Source: an uncultured Eubacteriales bacterium (GTDB taxonomy: Bacteria; Bacillota; Clostridia; TANB77; CAG-508). Taken from it: a stretch of 60,703 nucleotides of DNA. Position 1 is the first letter of the stretch; each line of letters begins with the position of its first letter. The DNA is taken from positions 1 to 60,703 of the forward strand of contig CASEIZ010000032.1 in NCBI GenBank assembly GCA_949288185.1. Direction: 5' to 3'. Under the pieces are notes generated by a model. The model was not told the origin of the DNA. It searched no databases and worked only from the letters and a program-made list of their open reading frames with translations. Position numbers and translations under genes: made by a program. This document shows positions 8,941-18,300 of this stretch, in pieces.

Positions 8941-9730
8941 ATGCTAAATTTTTGTAGTTTATATAGTGGAAGTAGCGGAAATAGCTTATTTGTTGAAACA
9001 GATAATACAAAATTATTAATTGACGCAGGTGTCAGTAGTAAAAAAATAGAAAAAGCATTAAATGATATAGAGGTTGACCCTGGTTCTTTAGATGGTATTT
9101 TAGTTACACATGAACATTCTGACCATGTACAAGGATTAGGAACTTTTTCTAAAAAATTTGATTTACCCGTATTTGTCAATCAAGAAACATTAGATGCTAT
9201 GCCAAAACAAAGAGATAAAATTGCAGATAAAAATATCAAAAAATTTAAAGTTGCAGAAAAATTTTCAATAGGAGATTTGGATATTAATCCATTTTCTATT
9301 CCCCATGATGCAGCAAACCCTTGTGGATTTACCATATTAAATGAAAATAAAAAAATTAGTATTGCAACAGATATTGGTCATATGACAAATGATATTTTAA
9401 AAAACTTAGAAGAAAGTTTATTTGTTATGTTAGAATCTAACTATGACCCAGAAGTATTAAAATGTTCGTCATATCCCTTTTCTTTAAAATCTAGAATTGC
9501 TGGACCATCACGGACATTTGTCAAATCAAATCGCTGGAAAAACGATTTCTTTTTTATTAAAATCAGGTTTAAAAAATGCAATGCTTGGTCATTTAAGTAA
9601 AGAAAGTAATTTTCCAGAACTTGCCTATAAAACTGTAGTCGAAGAATTAATTGCTAGTAATTATAATGAAAATTCTTTAGCATTATCTGTTGCAGGTAGA
9701 GATACACATAGTAAATTGGTTACAATTTAA
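8941..9730 (+). CDS. walJ: WalJ/YycJ metallo-beta-lactamase-fold hydrolase, read through a +1 shift at CGG
   Basis: This MBL-fold enzyme belongs to the YycJ/WalJ group, linked in Bacillus to the WalRK regulon and to DNA replication control. HEHSDH at residues 57-62 is the metal site. Zero frame runs 8941-9600 and loses the family sequence after codon 190. The sequence resumes in the +1 frame (GHLSNQIAGK onward) and ends at 9730. Skipping the C of the in-frame CGG at 9511-9513 joins the two halves into RIAGPSGHLSN and gives 262 residues, close to the family length. No residue is lost at the join. The neighbour rlmH is also conserved in other Firmicutes. It is either a recoded gene, a fresh pseudogene or a sequence error. 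Two more genes break in the same way, so I favour recoding. Confidence 0.85.
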
Positions 9731-9847
9731 ATGTCCATTTGGGGACGTTTCTGTTTGGGACATTTTGAGGGATTTTGGGAACGGACTCAAAAATCCCTTT
9801 TTTGTTTTGCTTACATCATCATGTCCTAAACATTTTATAAGACATTT
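9729..9847. repeat. degenerate nested palindrome (copy C)
   Basis: The left arm at 9729-9767 is a hairpin (AAATGTCC with GGACATTT) around a loop with GGGGACGTTTCTG. The region at about 9820-9847 looks like a shortened reverse complement of that arm. As with copies A and B, the left arm begins on the stop codon of the upstream gene. A terminator lies between the arms. Confidence 0.55.
9768..9806 (+). terminator. intrinsic terminator after walJ
   Basis: AGGGATTTT (9768-9776) pairs with AAAATCCCT (9790-9798), followed by a run of T. It separates walJ from rlmH. Confidence 0.75.
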
Positions 9848-9934
9848 AAATTTTTTGTATACGGAAAACACTTATAAATTGTGTAGCTAAAAATCAATTT
9901 TCCCTATTTAATAACCTAAAAAAAGGAGTCTAAC

Positions 9935-10414
9935 ATGTTAAATATTAATATTGTATGCATTGGAAAAATAAAAGAAAATTATTTAAAAGATGCCATAAAA
10001 GAATATTCTAAAAGATTAAGTAAATATTGTAAATTAAATATCATAGAATTGCCTGATGAAAAAATACCCGATAAATTAAATGAAAGTCTTTCTAATGAAA
10101 TCAAAAATAAAGAATCCAATAGCATATTAAACCATATTAAAAAAGATTCTTATGTCATTTGCTTAGATTTAACTGGAAAAGAACTTTCTTCTGAAGAATT
10201 TTCAAAAAATATTGAAAACCTATCTTTGCAAACTAGCAGTATTACTTTTGTGATTGGTGGTTCTCTAGGACTTTCTTCTGATTTATTAAAAAAAGCTCAC
10301 CAAAAGATATGTTTTTCAAAAATGACTTTTCCTCATCAATTAATTCGTGTCTTTTTATTAGAACAAATATTTAGAGGCTTTAAAATATCGAATGGTGAAA
10401 CCTATCATAGATAA
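9935..10414 (+). CDS. rlmH: 23S rRNA pseudouridine-1915 N3-methyltransferase
   Basis: RlmH methylates pseudouridine 1915 in helix 69 of 23S rRNA on the assembled 70S ribosome. The 159-residue product is full length. The SPOUT-fold signatures FVIGGSLGLS near residues 105-114, the FPHQLIRVFLLEQIFR helix and the C-terminal ETYHR are all present. An AAAGGAG site lies 8 bases before the ATG. Helix 69 touches the decoding centre, but no link to the frameshift findings can be shown from sequence. Confidence 0.95.
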   Translation: MLNINIVCIGKIKENYLKDAIKEYSKRLSKYCKLNIIELPDEKIPDKLNESLSNEIKNKESNSILNHIKKDSYVICLDLTGKELSSEEFSKNIENLSLQTSSITFVIGGSLGLSSDLLKKAHQKICFSKMTFPHQLIRVFLLEQIFRGFKISNGETYHR

Positions 10415-10490
10415 ATATATTAAATAACTATATTTTTTAATAATATATTTATTATACTTAAAAAATTTTTATATGATTTATATATTATAT

Positions 10491-10584
10491 TGTAGAGAAA
10501 ATAACATAGAAAAAAATATTTAAAAGAATATAGGGGCAAAAAATCTTAAATACTAATTATGGGGGATTTGTTATTTCCTCTACA
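10491..10584. other. structured non-coding element in the rlmH-spmB gap
   Basis: TGTAGAGAAAATAAC (10491-10505) pairs with 10570-10584 over 15 bp with a single mismatch. The 64-nt interior carries two G-rich patches (AGGGGC near 10531 and ATGGGGGATTT near 10559) that stand out in AT-rich DNA. It could be a small RNA or a leader structure. No known riboswitch class fits. The remainder of the 365-base gap (10415-10779) is AT-rich with nothing I can name. Confidence 0.4.
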
Positions 10585-10779
10585 AAATTAAAAACTTGAT
10601 TATTTTGAATTTTTTTCTGATTTTAACATTTTATAAAATAATATTCTTACAATGATTATTCTTACTATAAAAAATATTGAAATAAATAGTATCATTTTTA
10701 ATAACATTTGATTTGAATATCCTTATTGATCTAATTTCCATAATTATACAATATATGTAATTTATTGTCAAGAAAAACT

Positions 10780-11310
10780 TTACGACAAAAAACGACATAC
10801 TATAATACTTGCTATAATGCCCACAATATCTGCTGTTAAAGCCGCTATTAAAACAAATCTTGTCTTTTTTATTTTTACACTTGAAGAATATACTGCAATT
10901 GTATATAACGTTGTTTCTGTGGCTCCCATGATAACCGCAGCCATAATTCCAATTTGGCTATCAACTCCAAAATTTTTCATAATATCTGTTGCAACAGCAA
11001 TCGAACTACTTCCTGATATTGGTCTTAGAAGTGCTAATGGCATAATTTCCGTTGGAAAATTTACAATATGTAATAATGGTTCTACTAATTTAATAGCTAT
11101 ATCAATCACACCTGAACTTCTTAAAGCCCCTACTGCTAAAAAAAGACCTATTAATGTAGGAAAAATATTGATGACAATTTTAATCCCATCTTTGGCGCCT
11201 TCAATAAATTTATCAAACACTTCTTTTTTCTCTATAACACCATATATAACAATGATTAATATAATCAGTGGCATTGCTAAATTTGATAAAAAATTAATAA
11301 CATTTATCAT
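10780..11310 (-). CDS. spmB: spore maturation protein B
   Basis: SpmB and SpmA are membrane proteins needed for full dehydration of the spore core. The 176-residue product is a polytopic protein with the nucleoside-recognition (Gate) domain motif PISGSSSIAVATDIM near residues 100-114. Its start overlaps the end of spmA by 4 bases (ATGA), so the two are translationally coupled. SpmA/B lie in one leftward operon that ends in the 365-base gap before rlmH. Confidence 0.92.
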   Translation of the reverse strand: MINVINFLSNLAMPLIILIIVIYGVIEKKEVFDKFIEGAKDGIKIVINIFPTLIGLFLAVGALRSSGVIDIAIKLVEPLLHIVNFPTEIMPLALLRPISGSSSIAVATDIMKNFGVDSQIGIMAAVIMGATETTLYTIAVYSSSVKIKKTRFVLIAALTADIVGIIASIIVCRFLS

Positions 11311-11909
11311 ATATGCTCCCTTTTACTAGAATATTTAATGAGTAATTTCGTTACAGTCACACCTACGATTGCTGCACAAATGGTGGCAATCCATACAGGT
11401 ACAATAATAGAAGTTGGATTTTCCGCGCCTAAAAAACTTCTTATGGCAATAATCGTTGTCGGAATAATTTGAATAGATGCCGTATTTATGACAATTAACA
11501 TAATCATAGAATTGCTTAATTCTTGCTTATTTTTATTTTCTTCTTGCAAAGTTTCCATTGCTTTTAGCCCTAATGGTGTAGCTGCATTTCCTAATCCTAA
11601 AATATTTGCTACCATATTCATTGAAATTTCATTTTGCGCTTTTTGGTTTCCTCTTATTTCTGGAAAAAGAAATCTTACAATTGGTTTTAACAATTTATTC
11701 ATCATTTTCATTATATTGGTATTTGCAGCAACATTGATAATTCCACTCCATAAACACATAGTTCCCAGCATTGTAATACTCAAGTTTACTGCACTCTCTA
11801 TGCTATCAAATATACTTGAATTTAAATTTTGTAAATTTCCTGAAAAAATTGCGTAAGAAAATGATATTATTATGAAAATTGGCCAAACTAAATTTAACAT
11901 ATTTACCAC
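11307..11909 (-). CDS. spmA: spore maturation protein A
   Basis: This 200-residue polytopic membrane protein is the partner of SpmB. The Gate-domain signature LGLGNAATPLGLKAM is visible near residues 109-123, and there are about five hydrophobic segments. The gene is the first of the spmAB operon and is divergent from the AbrB-type regulator at 12030. The intergenic stretch of 120 bases should therefore hold promoters for both directions. I could make out only the rightward one. Confidence 0.92.
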   Translation of the reverse strand: MVNMLNLVWPIFIIISFSYAIFSGNLQNLNSSIFDSIESAVNLSITMLGTMCLWSGIINVAANTNIMKMMNKLLKPIVRFLFPEIRGNQKAQNEISMNMVANILGLGNAATPLGLKAMETLQEENKNKQELSNSMIMLIVINTASIQIIPTTIIAIRSFLGAENPTSIIVPVWIATICAAIVGVTVTKLLIKYSSKREHI

Positions 11910-11952
11910 CTAAATAATTTTATTCTATTATTAACTTTTTATTACTTTTTAA

Positions 11953-11981
11953 TTGACCTACTTGTCTATTTGTGATATAGT
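11953..11981 (+). promoter_or_regulatory. sigma-A-type promoter of the AbrB-like gene
   Basis: TTGACC (11953-11958), a 17-base spacer and TATAGT (11976-11981) make a good vegetative promoter. A start site near 11988 would give a 40-base leader ending in the GGGGGGAT ribosome site before 12030. Confidence 0.65.
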
Positions 11982-12029
11982 AACAATGTATATAGGATTG
12001 TAAATTAACTTTTTAAGGGGGGATAAGCT

Positions 12030-12284
12030 GTGAAATCAACAGGTATTGTTAGAAAAGTAGATGAACTAGGAAGAGTAGTTATTCCTATTGAAATCAGAAA
12101 TCAATTTAACATTGCTGAAAAAGATCCTATTGAAATATATGTTGATGGTTCATCAATCGTATTAAAAAAATATGAACCTAATTGTATTTTTTGTGGAAGT
12201 ACTGAAAATTTAATAAATTATAATGATAAATTAATTTGTGAAGATTGTTCAAAAAAAATAAGTAAATTAAAACCAAGTAAGTAA
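12030..12284 (+). CDS. AbrB/SpoVT-type transition-state regulator with zinc ribbon
   Basis: This 84-residue DNA-binding protein opens with the AbrB swapped-hairpin domain, TGIVRKVDELGRVVIP at residues 4-19 and VLKKY near 46-50. The last 35 residues carry two CxxC pairs (CIFC and CEDC), suggesting a zinc ribbon, a form common in clostridial AbrB homologues. The GTG start is preceded by a strong GGGGGGAT site. Family members repress stationary-phase and sporulation genes, but the targets here are unknown. The terminator stem overlaps its last codons. Confidence 0.88.
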   Translation: MKSTGIVRKVDELGRVVIPIEIRNQFNIAEKDPIEIYVDGSSIVLKKYEPNCIFCGSTENLINYNDKLICEDCSKKISKLKPSK

Positions 12285-12315
12285 GAGTTTTACTCTTACT
12301 TACTTGGCTCTTTTG
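12274..12315 (+). terminator. strong intrinsic terminator overlapping the regulator's stop
   Basis: A perfect 15-bp stem (CCAAGTAAGTAAGAG at 12274-12288 with 12294-12308) has a 5-nt loop, followed by CTCTTTTGTTTTTT. The stem begins inside the coding region. Confidence 0.85.
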
Positions 12316-12397
12316 TTTTTTATATATTATTTTTTCTTTTATGATTTATATGATTTATAAACCTGTTTTTTAGTGTTGCTATCATTCACTATTTTAT

Positions 12398-13243
12398 TTA
12401 ATCCTTATCTATAAATTGTTGGTATATTTCGTTTTTACTAACATTTTTATCTTTTGCTATTTGTTTAATGATTTCTTTTTTATTCAATCCTTTTTTTTCA
12501 TAATATGTATAATGTTCTTGTAAAGATAATTCTAATAAATTATTCTCTTCTTTCTTTTCTGCACCTTCTATCATTAAAACAATTTCTCCTTTTAATTCTT
12601 TTGCTTTTTCAATTAATACATCTATATTCTCTCTTATATATTCTTCATGAATTTTGGTTAATTCTCTTGCCAATACAATTTTTCTATTTCCAATAATTTC
12701 TTTTAAATCCTTTAATGTAGTCTCCAATTTATGTGGTGCTTCATAAAGAATCATTGTTTTGGTTGTATTTTTGATTTCTTCTAATTTTTCTTTCCTATTT
12801 TTCTTATTTAATGGTAAAAATCCTATAAATACAAATTCTTTTGTATCTAGTCCTGAGCAAATTAATGCATTAATCATCGCACAAGCTCCTGGAATCGGCA
12901 CAATAGGAATCTCCTCTTCTATACATTTTTTAATAACCTCTTCTCCTGGATCACAAATTCCTGGAGTTCCTGCATCAGAAACAAGTGCTATCTGTTTCCC
13001 CTGTTTTAATTCTTTCGTTAATATATCTGTTTTGACATCTTCATTATGTCTATGATAACTCATTAATGGTTTTGATATTTCTAGATGATTTAATAATTTT
13101 AAGGTATGTCTTGTATCTTCTGCTGCTATTAAATCTACTTCTTTTAATATTTTAATTGCTCTTAATGTGATATCTTCTAAATTACCGATTGGTGTTGCAA
13201 CAATATATAAAGTTCCTATTTCTTTTTGATTGATTTCTTTCAT
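12398..13243 (-). CDS. rsmI: 16S rRNA 2'-O-ribose methyltransferase RsmI
   Basis: RsmI methylates the ribose of C1402 in 16S rRNA, in the decoding centre, using SAM. The 281-residue product has the tetrapyrrole-methylase fold with GTLYIVATPIGNLEDIT at residues 10-26, AEDTRHT near 60 and SDAGTPGICDPG near 100-111. A C-terminal extension after residue 225 is typical of the family. It lies downstream of the TrmN6-like gene in the same direction, separated by a 120-base low-complexity stretch. Confidence 0.93.
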   Translation of the reverse strand: MKEINQKEIGTLYIVATPIGNLEDITLRAIKILKEVDLIAAEDTRHTLKLLNHLEISKPLMSYHRHNEDVKTDILTKELKQGKQIALVSDAGTPGICDPGEEVIKKCIEEEIPIVPIPGACAMINALICSGLDTKEFVFIGFLPLNKKNRKEKLEEIKNTTKTMILYEAPHKLETTLKDLKEIIGNRKIVLARELTKIHEEYIRENIDVLIEKAKELKGEIVLMIEGAEKKEENNLLELSLQEHYTYYEKKGLNKKEIIKQIAKDKNVSKNEIYQQFIDKD

Positions 13244-13251
13244 AATTTTAA

Positions 13252-13378
13252 CCTTTCTTTTTTTATTTATTATTTATTTATTTTTTACTGTTATTTTTTA
13301 TTATTATTTTTTATTATTATTTTTAATTATTATTTTTAATTTTATTATTTTTATTATTTATTTTATTATTTTTTATTA
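13252..13378. repeat. T-rich low-complexity tract
   Basis: Imperfect tandem runs of TTTATTATT-type units fill the space between rsmI and the upstream methylase gene. On the transcribed strand this is an A-rich, unstructured leader for rsmI. Confidence 0.7.
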
Positions 13379-14115
13379 TAAATTTTTAAGATTTCTTCTG
13401 TATAATTTCCATTTTCGTCATAAATATATAAATTTGATTCTAATTTTAAAAATGGTCTTGCATTTTTTACGCCTTGTATTAAAACCAATTTTGACACAGC
13501 ATGAATATTAGAATAAACAAATCGAATTTTTTTAGGTTCTATTTTATATTTTCTCATAAGAGCTAATAAATCCACTAATCTTTCTGGTCTATAAACAATA
13601 TAAAATTCTCCCTTATCTTTTAACATATCTTTAGAAATCTTTATAAAATCTTCTATATTTGCTTCTATTTCATGCCTAGAAATTAATTTTCTTGTATCCT
13701 CATTTTGTATCCCAGTTTCCTTCTTTTTATATGGTGGATTTGTTACAATGGCATCAAATGTATTTTTTTCAAAATGATTATTTAAATTTAGTATATTATC
13801 TTGTATGATTTTAAATTTATCTTCTAAATGATTTAGTTGTATACTTCTTTTTGCCATATCCGCTACTTCTTCTTGAACCTCTATTCCTGTTATTTCAGAT
13901 AGCTCTGTTTTTCCACATAATAAAGTAGCAATAATTCCTGTTCCTGTACCTAAATCTAATACTTTTGCCCTTTTCTTTATGTCTTGGGCAAAATCTGAAA
14001 GTAATATACTATCAATTCCAAAACAAAATCCTTCTTTATTTTGGATAATTTTTAATCCTTTATATTCTAAGTCATCAATTCTTTCATTTTCTTTTAATTC
14101 TATTTCTTCTTTCAT
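13366..14115 (-). CDS. TrmN6/YfiC-like tRNA adenine-N6 methyltransferase
   Basis: This 249-residue Rossmann-fold SAM methyltransferase carries the SAM loop LDLGTGTGIIATLL near residues 55-68 and the catalytic NPPY motif near 125-128, which marks N6-adenine (or N5-glutamine) methylases. The overall arrangement matches tRNA1(Val) A37 methylase TrmNF, usually found next to rsmI in Firmicutes, as here. The specific tRNA target is inferred from the family. No truncation is seen. Confidence 0.87.
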   Translation of the reverse strand: MKEEIELKENERIDDLEYKGLKIIQNKEGFCFGIDSILLSDFAQDIKKRAKVLDLGTGTGIIATLLCGKTELSEITGIEVQEEVADMAKRSIQLNHLEDKFKIIQDNILNLNNHFEKNTFDAIVTNPPYKKKETGIQNEDTRKLISRHEIEANIEDFIKISKDMLKDKGEFYIVYRPERLVDLLALMRKYKIEPKKIRFVYSNIHAVSKLVLIQGVKNARPFLKLESNLYIYDENGNYTEEILKIYNKK

Positions 14116-14322
14116 ATATTTCCTCTTTTAAAATCTTATATTTTGTAATCTATTAAATCTATTTAAACCCATTAAGTCTATTTCTAAACACTAATGATTT
14201 ATAATAGTCATTTACGTTTTACATTGTATCACATTTACATAATATTTGTAAACATTTCTTTTTATAACATCTTTTTTTATATTTCATATACTATTTATAT
14301 AGATATTTTTTGAGGTGATTTC

Positions 14323-14505
14323 ATGGATAAAAGAATCATAAAACCAATAGAAAATAGAGGTGGAAAATGCTCACCCCCTAAAAAGAAATTTAATTTTAAA
14401 TGTTGTAAAGATAATACCATTAAATCTTTACATGAAGTTGAATATTTTTTAAATCATTTTCATCGATTTATTAAATATATTAAATTATATAAAATATTAA
14501 AATAA
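14323..14505 (+). CDS. small basic protein of unknown function
   Basis: This 60-residue protein is rich in Lys and aromatic residues, with Cys at about 17 and a CC pair near 27-28. GAGGTGATTTC gives a strong ribosome site 7 bases before the ATG, which is the main reason to believe the gene is real. The isoelectric point must be very high. The N-terminal half is Pro/Cys-rich and the C-terminal half looks helical. I do not recognise it. Small basic proteins of this kind near germination and sporulation genes may be spore-associated, but nothing here shows that. Confidence 0.55.
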   Translation: MDKRIIKPIENRGGKCSPPKKKFNFKCCKDNTIKSLHEVEYFLNHFHRFIKYIKLYKILK

Positions 14506-14534
14506 TTTTTAATATTTTATATACCATTTTATTG

Positions 14535-15080
14535 TTATTCGTTTGTGCTCAAACTATAAACTTCATTAAAATCTGCATTTTCTTCTCCATCAATTAAAAT
14601 TCTAATAGAATTTACTTCTGTTAATTGTGTTAATGTTTTTACTAAACTATCAATGATATTTTGTTTTACAGTTGGATCTTCCTTATTATAATTTAAAAAT
14701 TCACTTGAAAAATCTAAATATACCATATCTTTCTCTTTATATGTTTGATTCAATTTTGTGTTTTCAGGAATTAATTTCGTGTATTTTTCATTTTTCGGTC
14801 CTTCTATTAACATATTTACCAATTTATCATAAGGTGTATTCATAATTTCTTTAATATCTACTAATCTTGCTTCAGGTGCTAATTCATTTGTTTCTTTTTC
14901 CAAGAAATATAAACTAACAATAGTTTGTCTGTTTTGTTCTTCTGTAATCTCTTCTTCTGGCGTATATTCCTCTACAATGGTTTCTTCTTGATGAGTTTTA
15001 AAATAATTAATAATAAAATATCCTCCTACTAATATGATAATTAATAAAATGGTAAAAACAATCACTATTTTCTTATTCAT
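14535..15080 (-). CDS. GerMN-domain membrane-anchored protein
   Basis: This 181-residue protein has an N-terminal anchor at about residues 5-24, an acidic linker and a GerMN domain from about 50 to 175. The domain is recognised by VSLYFLEKETNELAPEAR, then MLIEGPKNE, then VYLDFSSEFLN, and a late LTQLTEVNSIRILIDGE. GerMN domains occur in GerM and LpqB-type proteins and are linked to spore cortex and envelope functions. There is no lipobox Cys, so it is a membrane anchor and not a lipoprotein. It is divergent from the activase gene. Confidence 0.85.
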   Translation of the reverse strand: MNKKIVIVFTILLIIILVGGYFIINYFKTHQEETIVEEYTPEEEITEEQNRQTIVSLYFLEKETNELAPEARLVDIKEIMNTPYDKLVNMLIEGPKNEKYTKLIPENTKLNQTYKEKDMVYLDFSSEFLNYNKEDPTVKQNIIDSLVKTLTQLTEVNSIRILIDGEENADFNEVYSLSTNE

Positions 15081-15180
15081 GTTATTTTCATTCCTTTCTT
15101 TGAATTTTAATTAATTTTAATTAATTTTATTTATTACCTATTGTATTATTTGTTTGTCCTTTTTAGAACAAACCTAGTAA

Positions 15181-15217
15181 AAATGTCGCACTGACAAACG
15201 AACCTAATGCGACATTT
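15181..15217. repeat. 37-bp palindrome, AAATGTCGCA family (copy 1)
   Basis: AAATGTCGCA (15181-15190) and TGCGACATTT (15208-15217) form a perfect 10-bp stem. The 17-nt loop, read on the other strand, contains GGTTCGTTTGTC and matches the loops of the two copies at 48971-49044 beside dnaA. It lies about 95 bases upstream of the activase start. Confidence 0.8.
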
Positions 15218-15309
15218 ACAACAATTTCCATTTGACAAAAGTGGCTTTTCCGTATACAATTAGGGTGGTTTATTATGAAAAATTTATATACAAAAAAGGA
15301 GTTTTTGTC

Positions 15310-18300
15310 ATGAATGATATTTTACATGTTGGACTTGATGTTGGTTCTACAACAGTCAAGATAATCGTAATGGATTCTAATAAAAATACTATATATTCAG
15401 ATTATCGTAGACATTTTTCAGATGCCAAAAAAACAGTTTGTGATTTTTTAGAAGAGTTATTAATGAAATATCCTTCTTCTTCTTTCACAATTGCATTAAC
15501 TGGTTCTGGGGCAATGTCTGCTGCTAAATTTTTGGGAGTTGATTTTATTCAAGAAGTGGTTTCTTGTAAGAGAGTCATTGAGAAATATTTTCCAAAAACA
15601 GATGTTGTTATCGAATTAGGTGGTGAAGATGCCAAAATTATCTATTTTGATAATTCTATTGAGCAAAGAATGAATGGTACTTGTGCTGGTGGTACTGGCG
15701 CCTTTTTAGACCAAATGGCTTCTTTATTACATACAGATACAGCAGGTTTAAACGAATTAGCAAAAGGATATCAAACCATTTATCCAATTGCTTCTCGTTG
15801 TGGTGTTTTTGCGAAAACAGATATACAACCGTTAATTAATGAAGGTGCTGCAAAAGAAGACATTGCTGCTTCTATTTTCCAAGCAGTTGTTAATCAAACC
15901 ATTAGTGGATTGGCTTGTGGTAGACCTATTAGAGGAAATATTGCCTTTTTAGGTGGACCTTTAAGTTATTTACCAGAATTGAGAAAACGTTTTATTGAAA
16001 CACTACATCTAACAGACGATCAAATTATTGTACCAGAAAATGCGCATTTGTTAGTTGCAAAAGGTGCTGCTTTGGATTCATTTAATACAGAAGTCATTAC
16101 ACCTAATGAATTAGAAAAGAAAATAGAGAATTTTAAGCAATCACATGATACAACCACACAACCACTTGATCCTTTATTTAAAGATGAAGCTGAATATAAA
16201 GCTTTTAAGAAAAGACATGATAAAGCAACTGTTCCTTCAAAACCATTAGAAAATTATGAAGGTGATTGTTTCTTAGGAATTGATGCAGGTTCTACAACCA
16301 CAAAGCTTGTATTAATTGATAGAGATGGTAATTTATTATATTCTCTATATGGTAGTAATGAAGGAAATCCATTACAAAGTGTTATGGATATGTTAAGAAA
16401 GTTATATAAAGTATTACCTGAAAAAGCTATTTTAAGATATAGTGGTGTAACAGGTTATGGAGAAAAACTAATTCAAACAGCTTTAAATGTTGATTTAAAC
16501 GAGATTGAAACTATTGCTCATTATACAGCTGCCAAAACATTTGAACCAGATGTAACCAGTATTGTGGATATTGGTGGACAAGATATGAAATACATTCGTA
16601 TTAAAAATGGTTCTATTGATAATATCATGTTAAATGAAGCTTGTTCTTCTGGTTGTGGTTCTTTTATAGAAACATTTGCCAAAAGTTTGAATTTAGAAAT
16701 ATCTGAATTTGTTAAAGAAGCACTAAAATCAAGAAGACCTGTTGATTTGGGTTCAAGATGTACCGTATTTATGAATTCAAAAATCAAACAAGCACAAAAA
16801 GAAGGCTATTCTGTTGGAGATATTTCTAGTGGATTATCATATTCTGTTATCAAAAATGCGATTCAAAAAGTTATGAAGGTTAGAGATGTTGAAACATTAG
16901 GAAAACACATTGTTGTTCAAGGTGGTACTTTCTATAATGATGCTGTCCTTAGAGCTTTTGAATTAATTGTTGGTAAACATGTTGTAAGACCAAATATCGC
17001 TGGATTAATGGGTGCTTACGGAATGGCTTTACTTTCAAAAGAACAATATGAAGCTAACTTAGATATGGAATATACATCAACTATCTTAAAAGAAAATGAA
17101 TTAGATAATTTAAAAATAAAAATCACACATACACATTGTAATAACTGTGAAAACCATTGTAAATTAACCATTAATAAGTTTAGCAATGGACAAATCCATG
17201 TAACAGGTAACCGTTGTGAAAAAGGTGCTGGTGTTGTTACAAAATCTAAAAATTTACCAAACTTAGTGCAATACAAATATGAAAGAATTTTTGATTACAC
17301 ACCATTAGAAGAACAATATGCCACAAGAGGAACCATTGGAATCCCTAGGGTTTTAAATATGTATGAGGATTATCCTTTCTGGTTTACTTTCCTTACAAGT
17401 TTAGGATTTAGAGTGATTATCTCTGAAAAGAGTACCAGAAAAACTTATGAAAAAGGTATGGAATCTATGCCTTCAGAATCTGTATGTTATCCAGCAAAAC
17501 TTTCACATGGACATATTGAAAGTTTATTAGAACAAGGAATTAAAACAATCTTTTATCCTTGTATCCCATATTCTAGAAAAGAATATGAAAAAGCAGATAA
17601 CCATTATAACTGTCCAATTGTTATTTCTTATTCTGAGGTATTAAAAAATAATGTAGAAGGATTAAAAGACCCTACCGTAAAATTCTTAAATCCATTCTTA
17701 CCTTTTGATAAGAAAAACTTAGTAAAGAAAATATTAGAATTAGATGAATTTAAACAATATCACTTTACAAAAGAAGAACTAAATGAAGCAGCCGATAAAG
17801 CAGAGGCAGAATATCAAAAATGTAAAGAAGATATCCGTAGAAAAGGTGCTGAAACGGTAAAATACATAGAAGAAAATCATTTAAAAGGTATTGTCTTAGC
17901 TGGTCGTCCATATCATGTTGATCCAGAAATTAATCATGGTATTGATACATTAATTACTTCATTAGGATTATGTGTCTTAACAGAAGATAGTATTTCTAAT
18001 CAAACAGAAGTAAAAAGACCAATTCGTGTTGTTGACCAATGGGTATATCATGCTAGACTTTATGCCGCAGCTGATTTTGTTGGAAAACATGACTCACTAG
18101 AATTAGTCCAATTAAATTCTTTTGGTTGTGGTGTTGACGCCGTTACAACAGACCAAGTTGAAGAAATCTTATCTAGTTATGATAAAATGTATACTTTAAT
18201 AAAAATAGATGAAGTAAATAACTTAGGAGCTGTTAGAATTCGTATCCGTTCATTACTTGCTAGTATGAATAAACGTGAAAAAGAAAAAAGAGAAAATACC

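Noticed and set aside
8870..8947. 25-codon frame overlapping the walJ start
   Set aside because: No ribosome site and no recognisable sequence. Chance frames of this length are common here.
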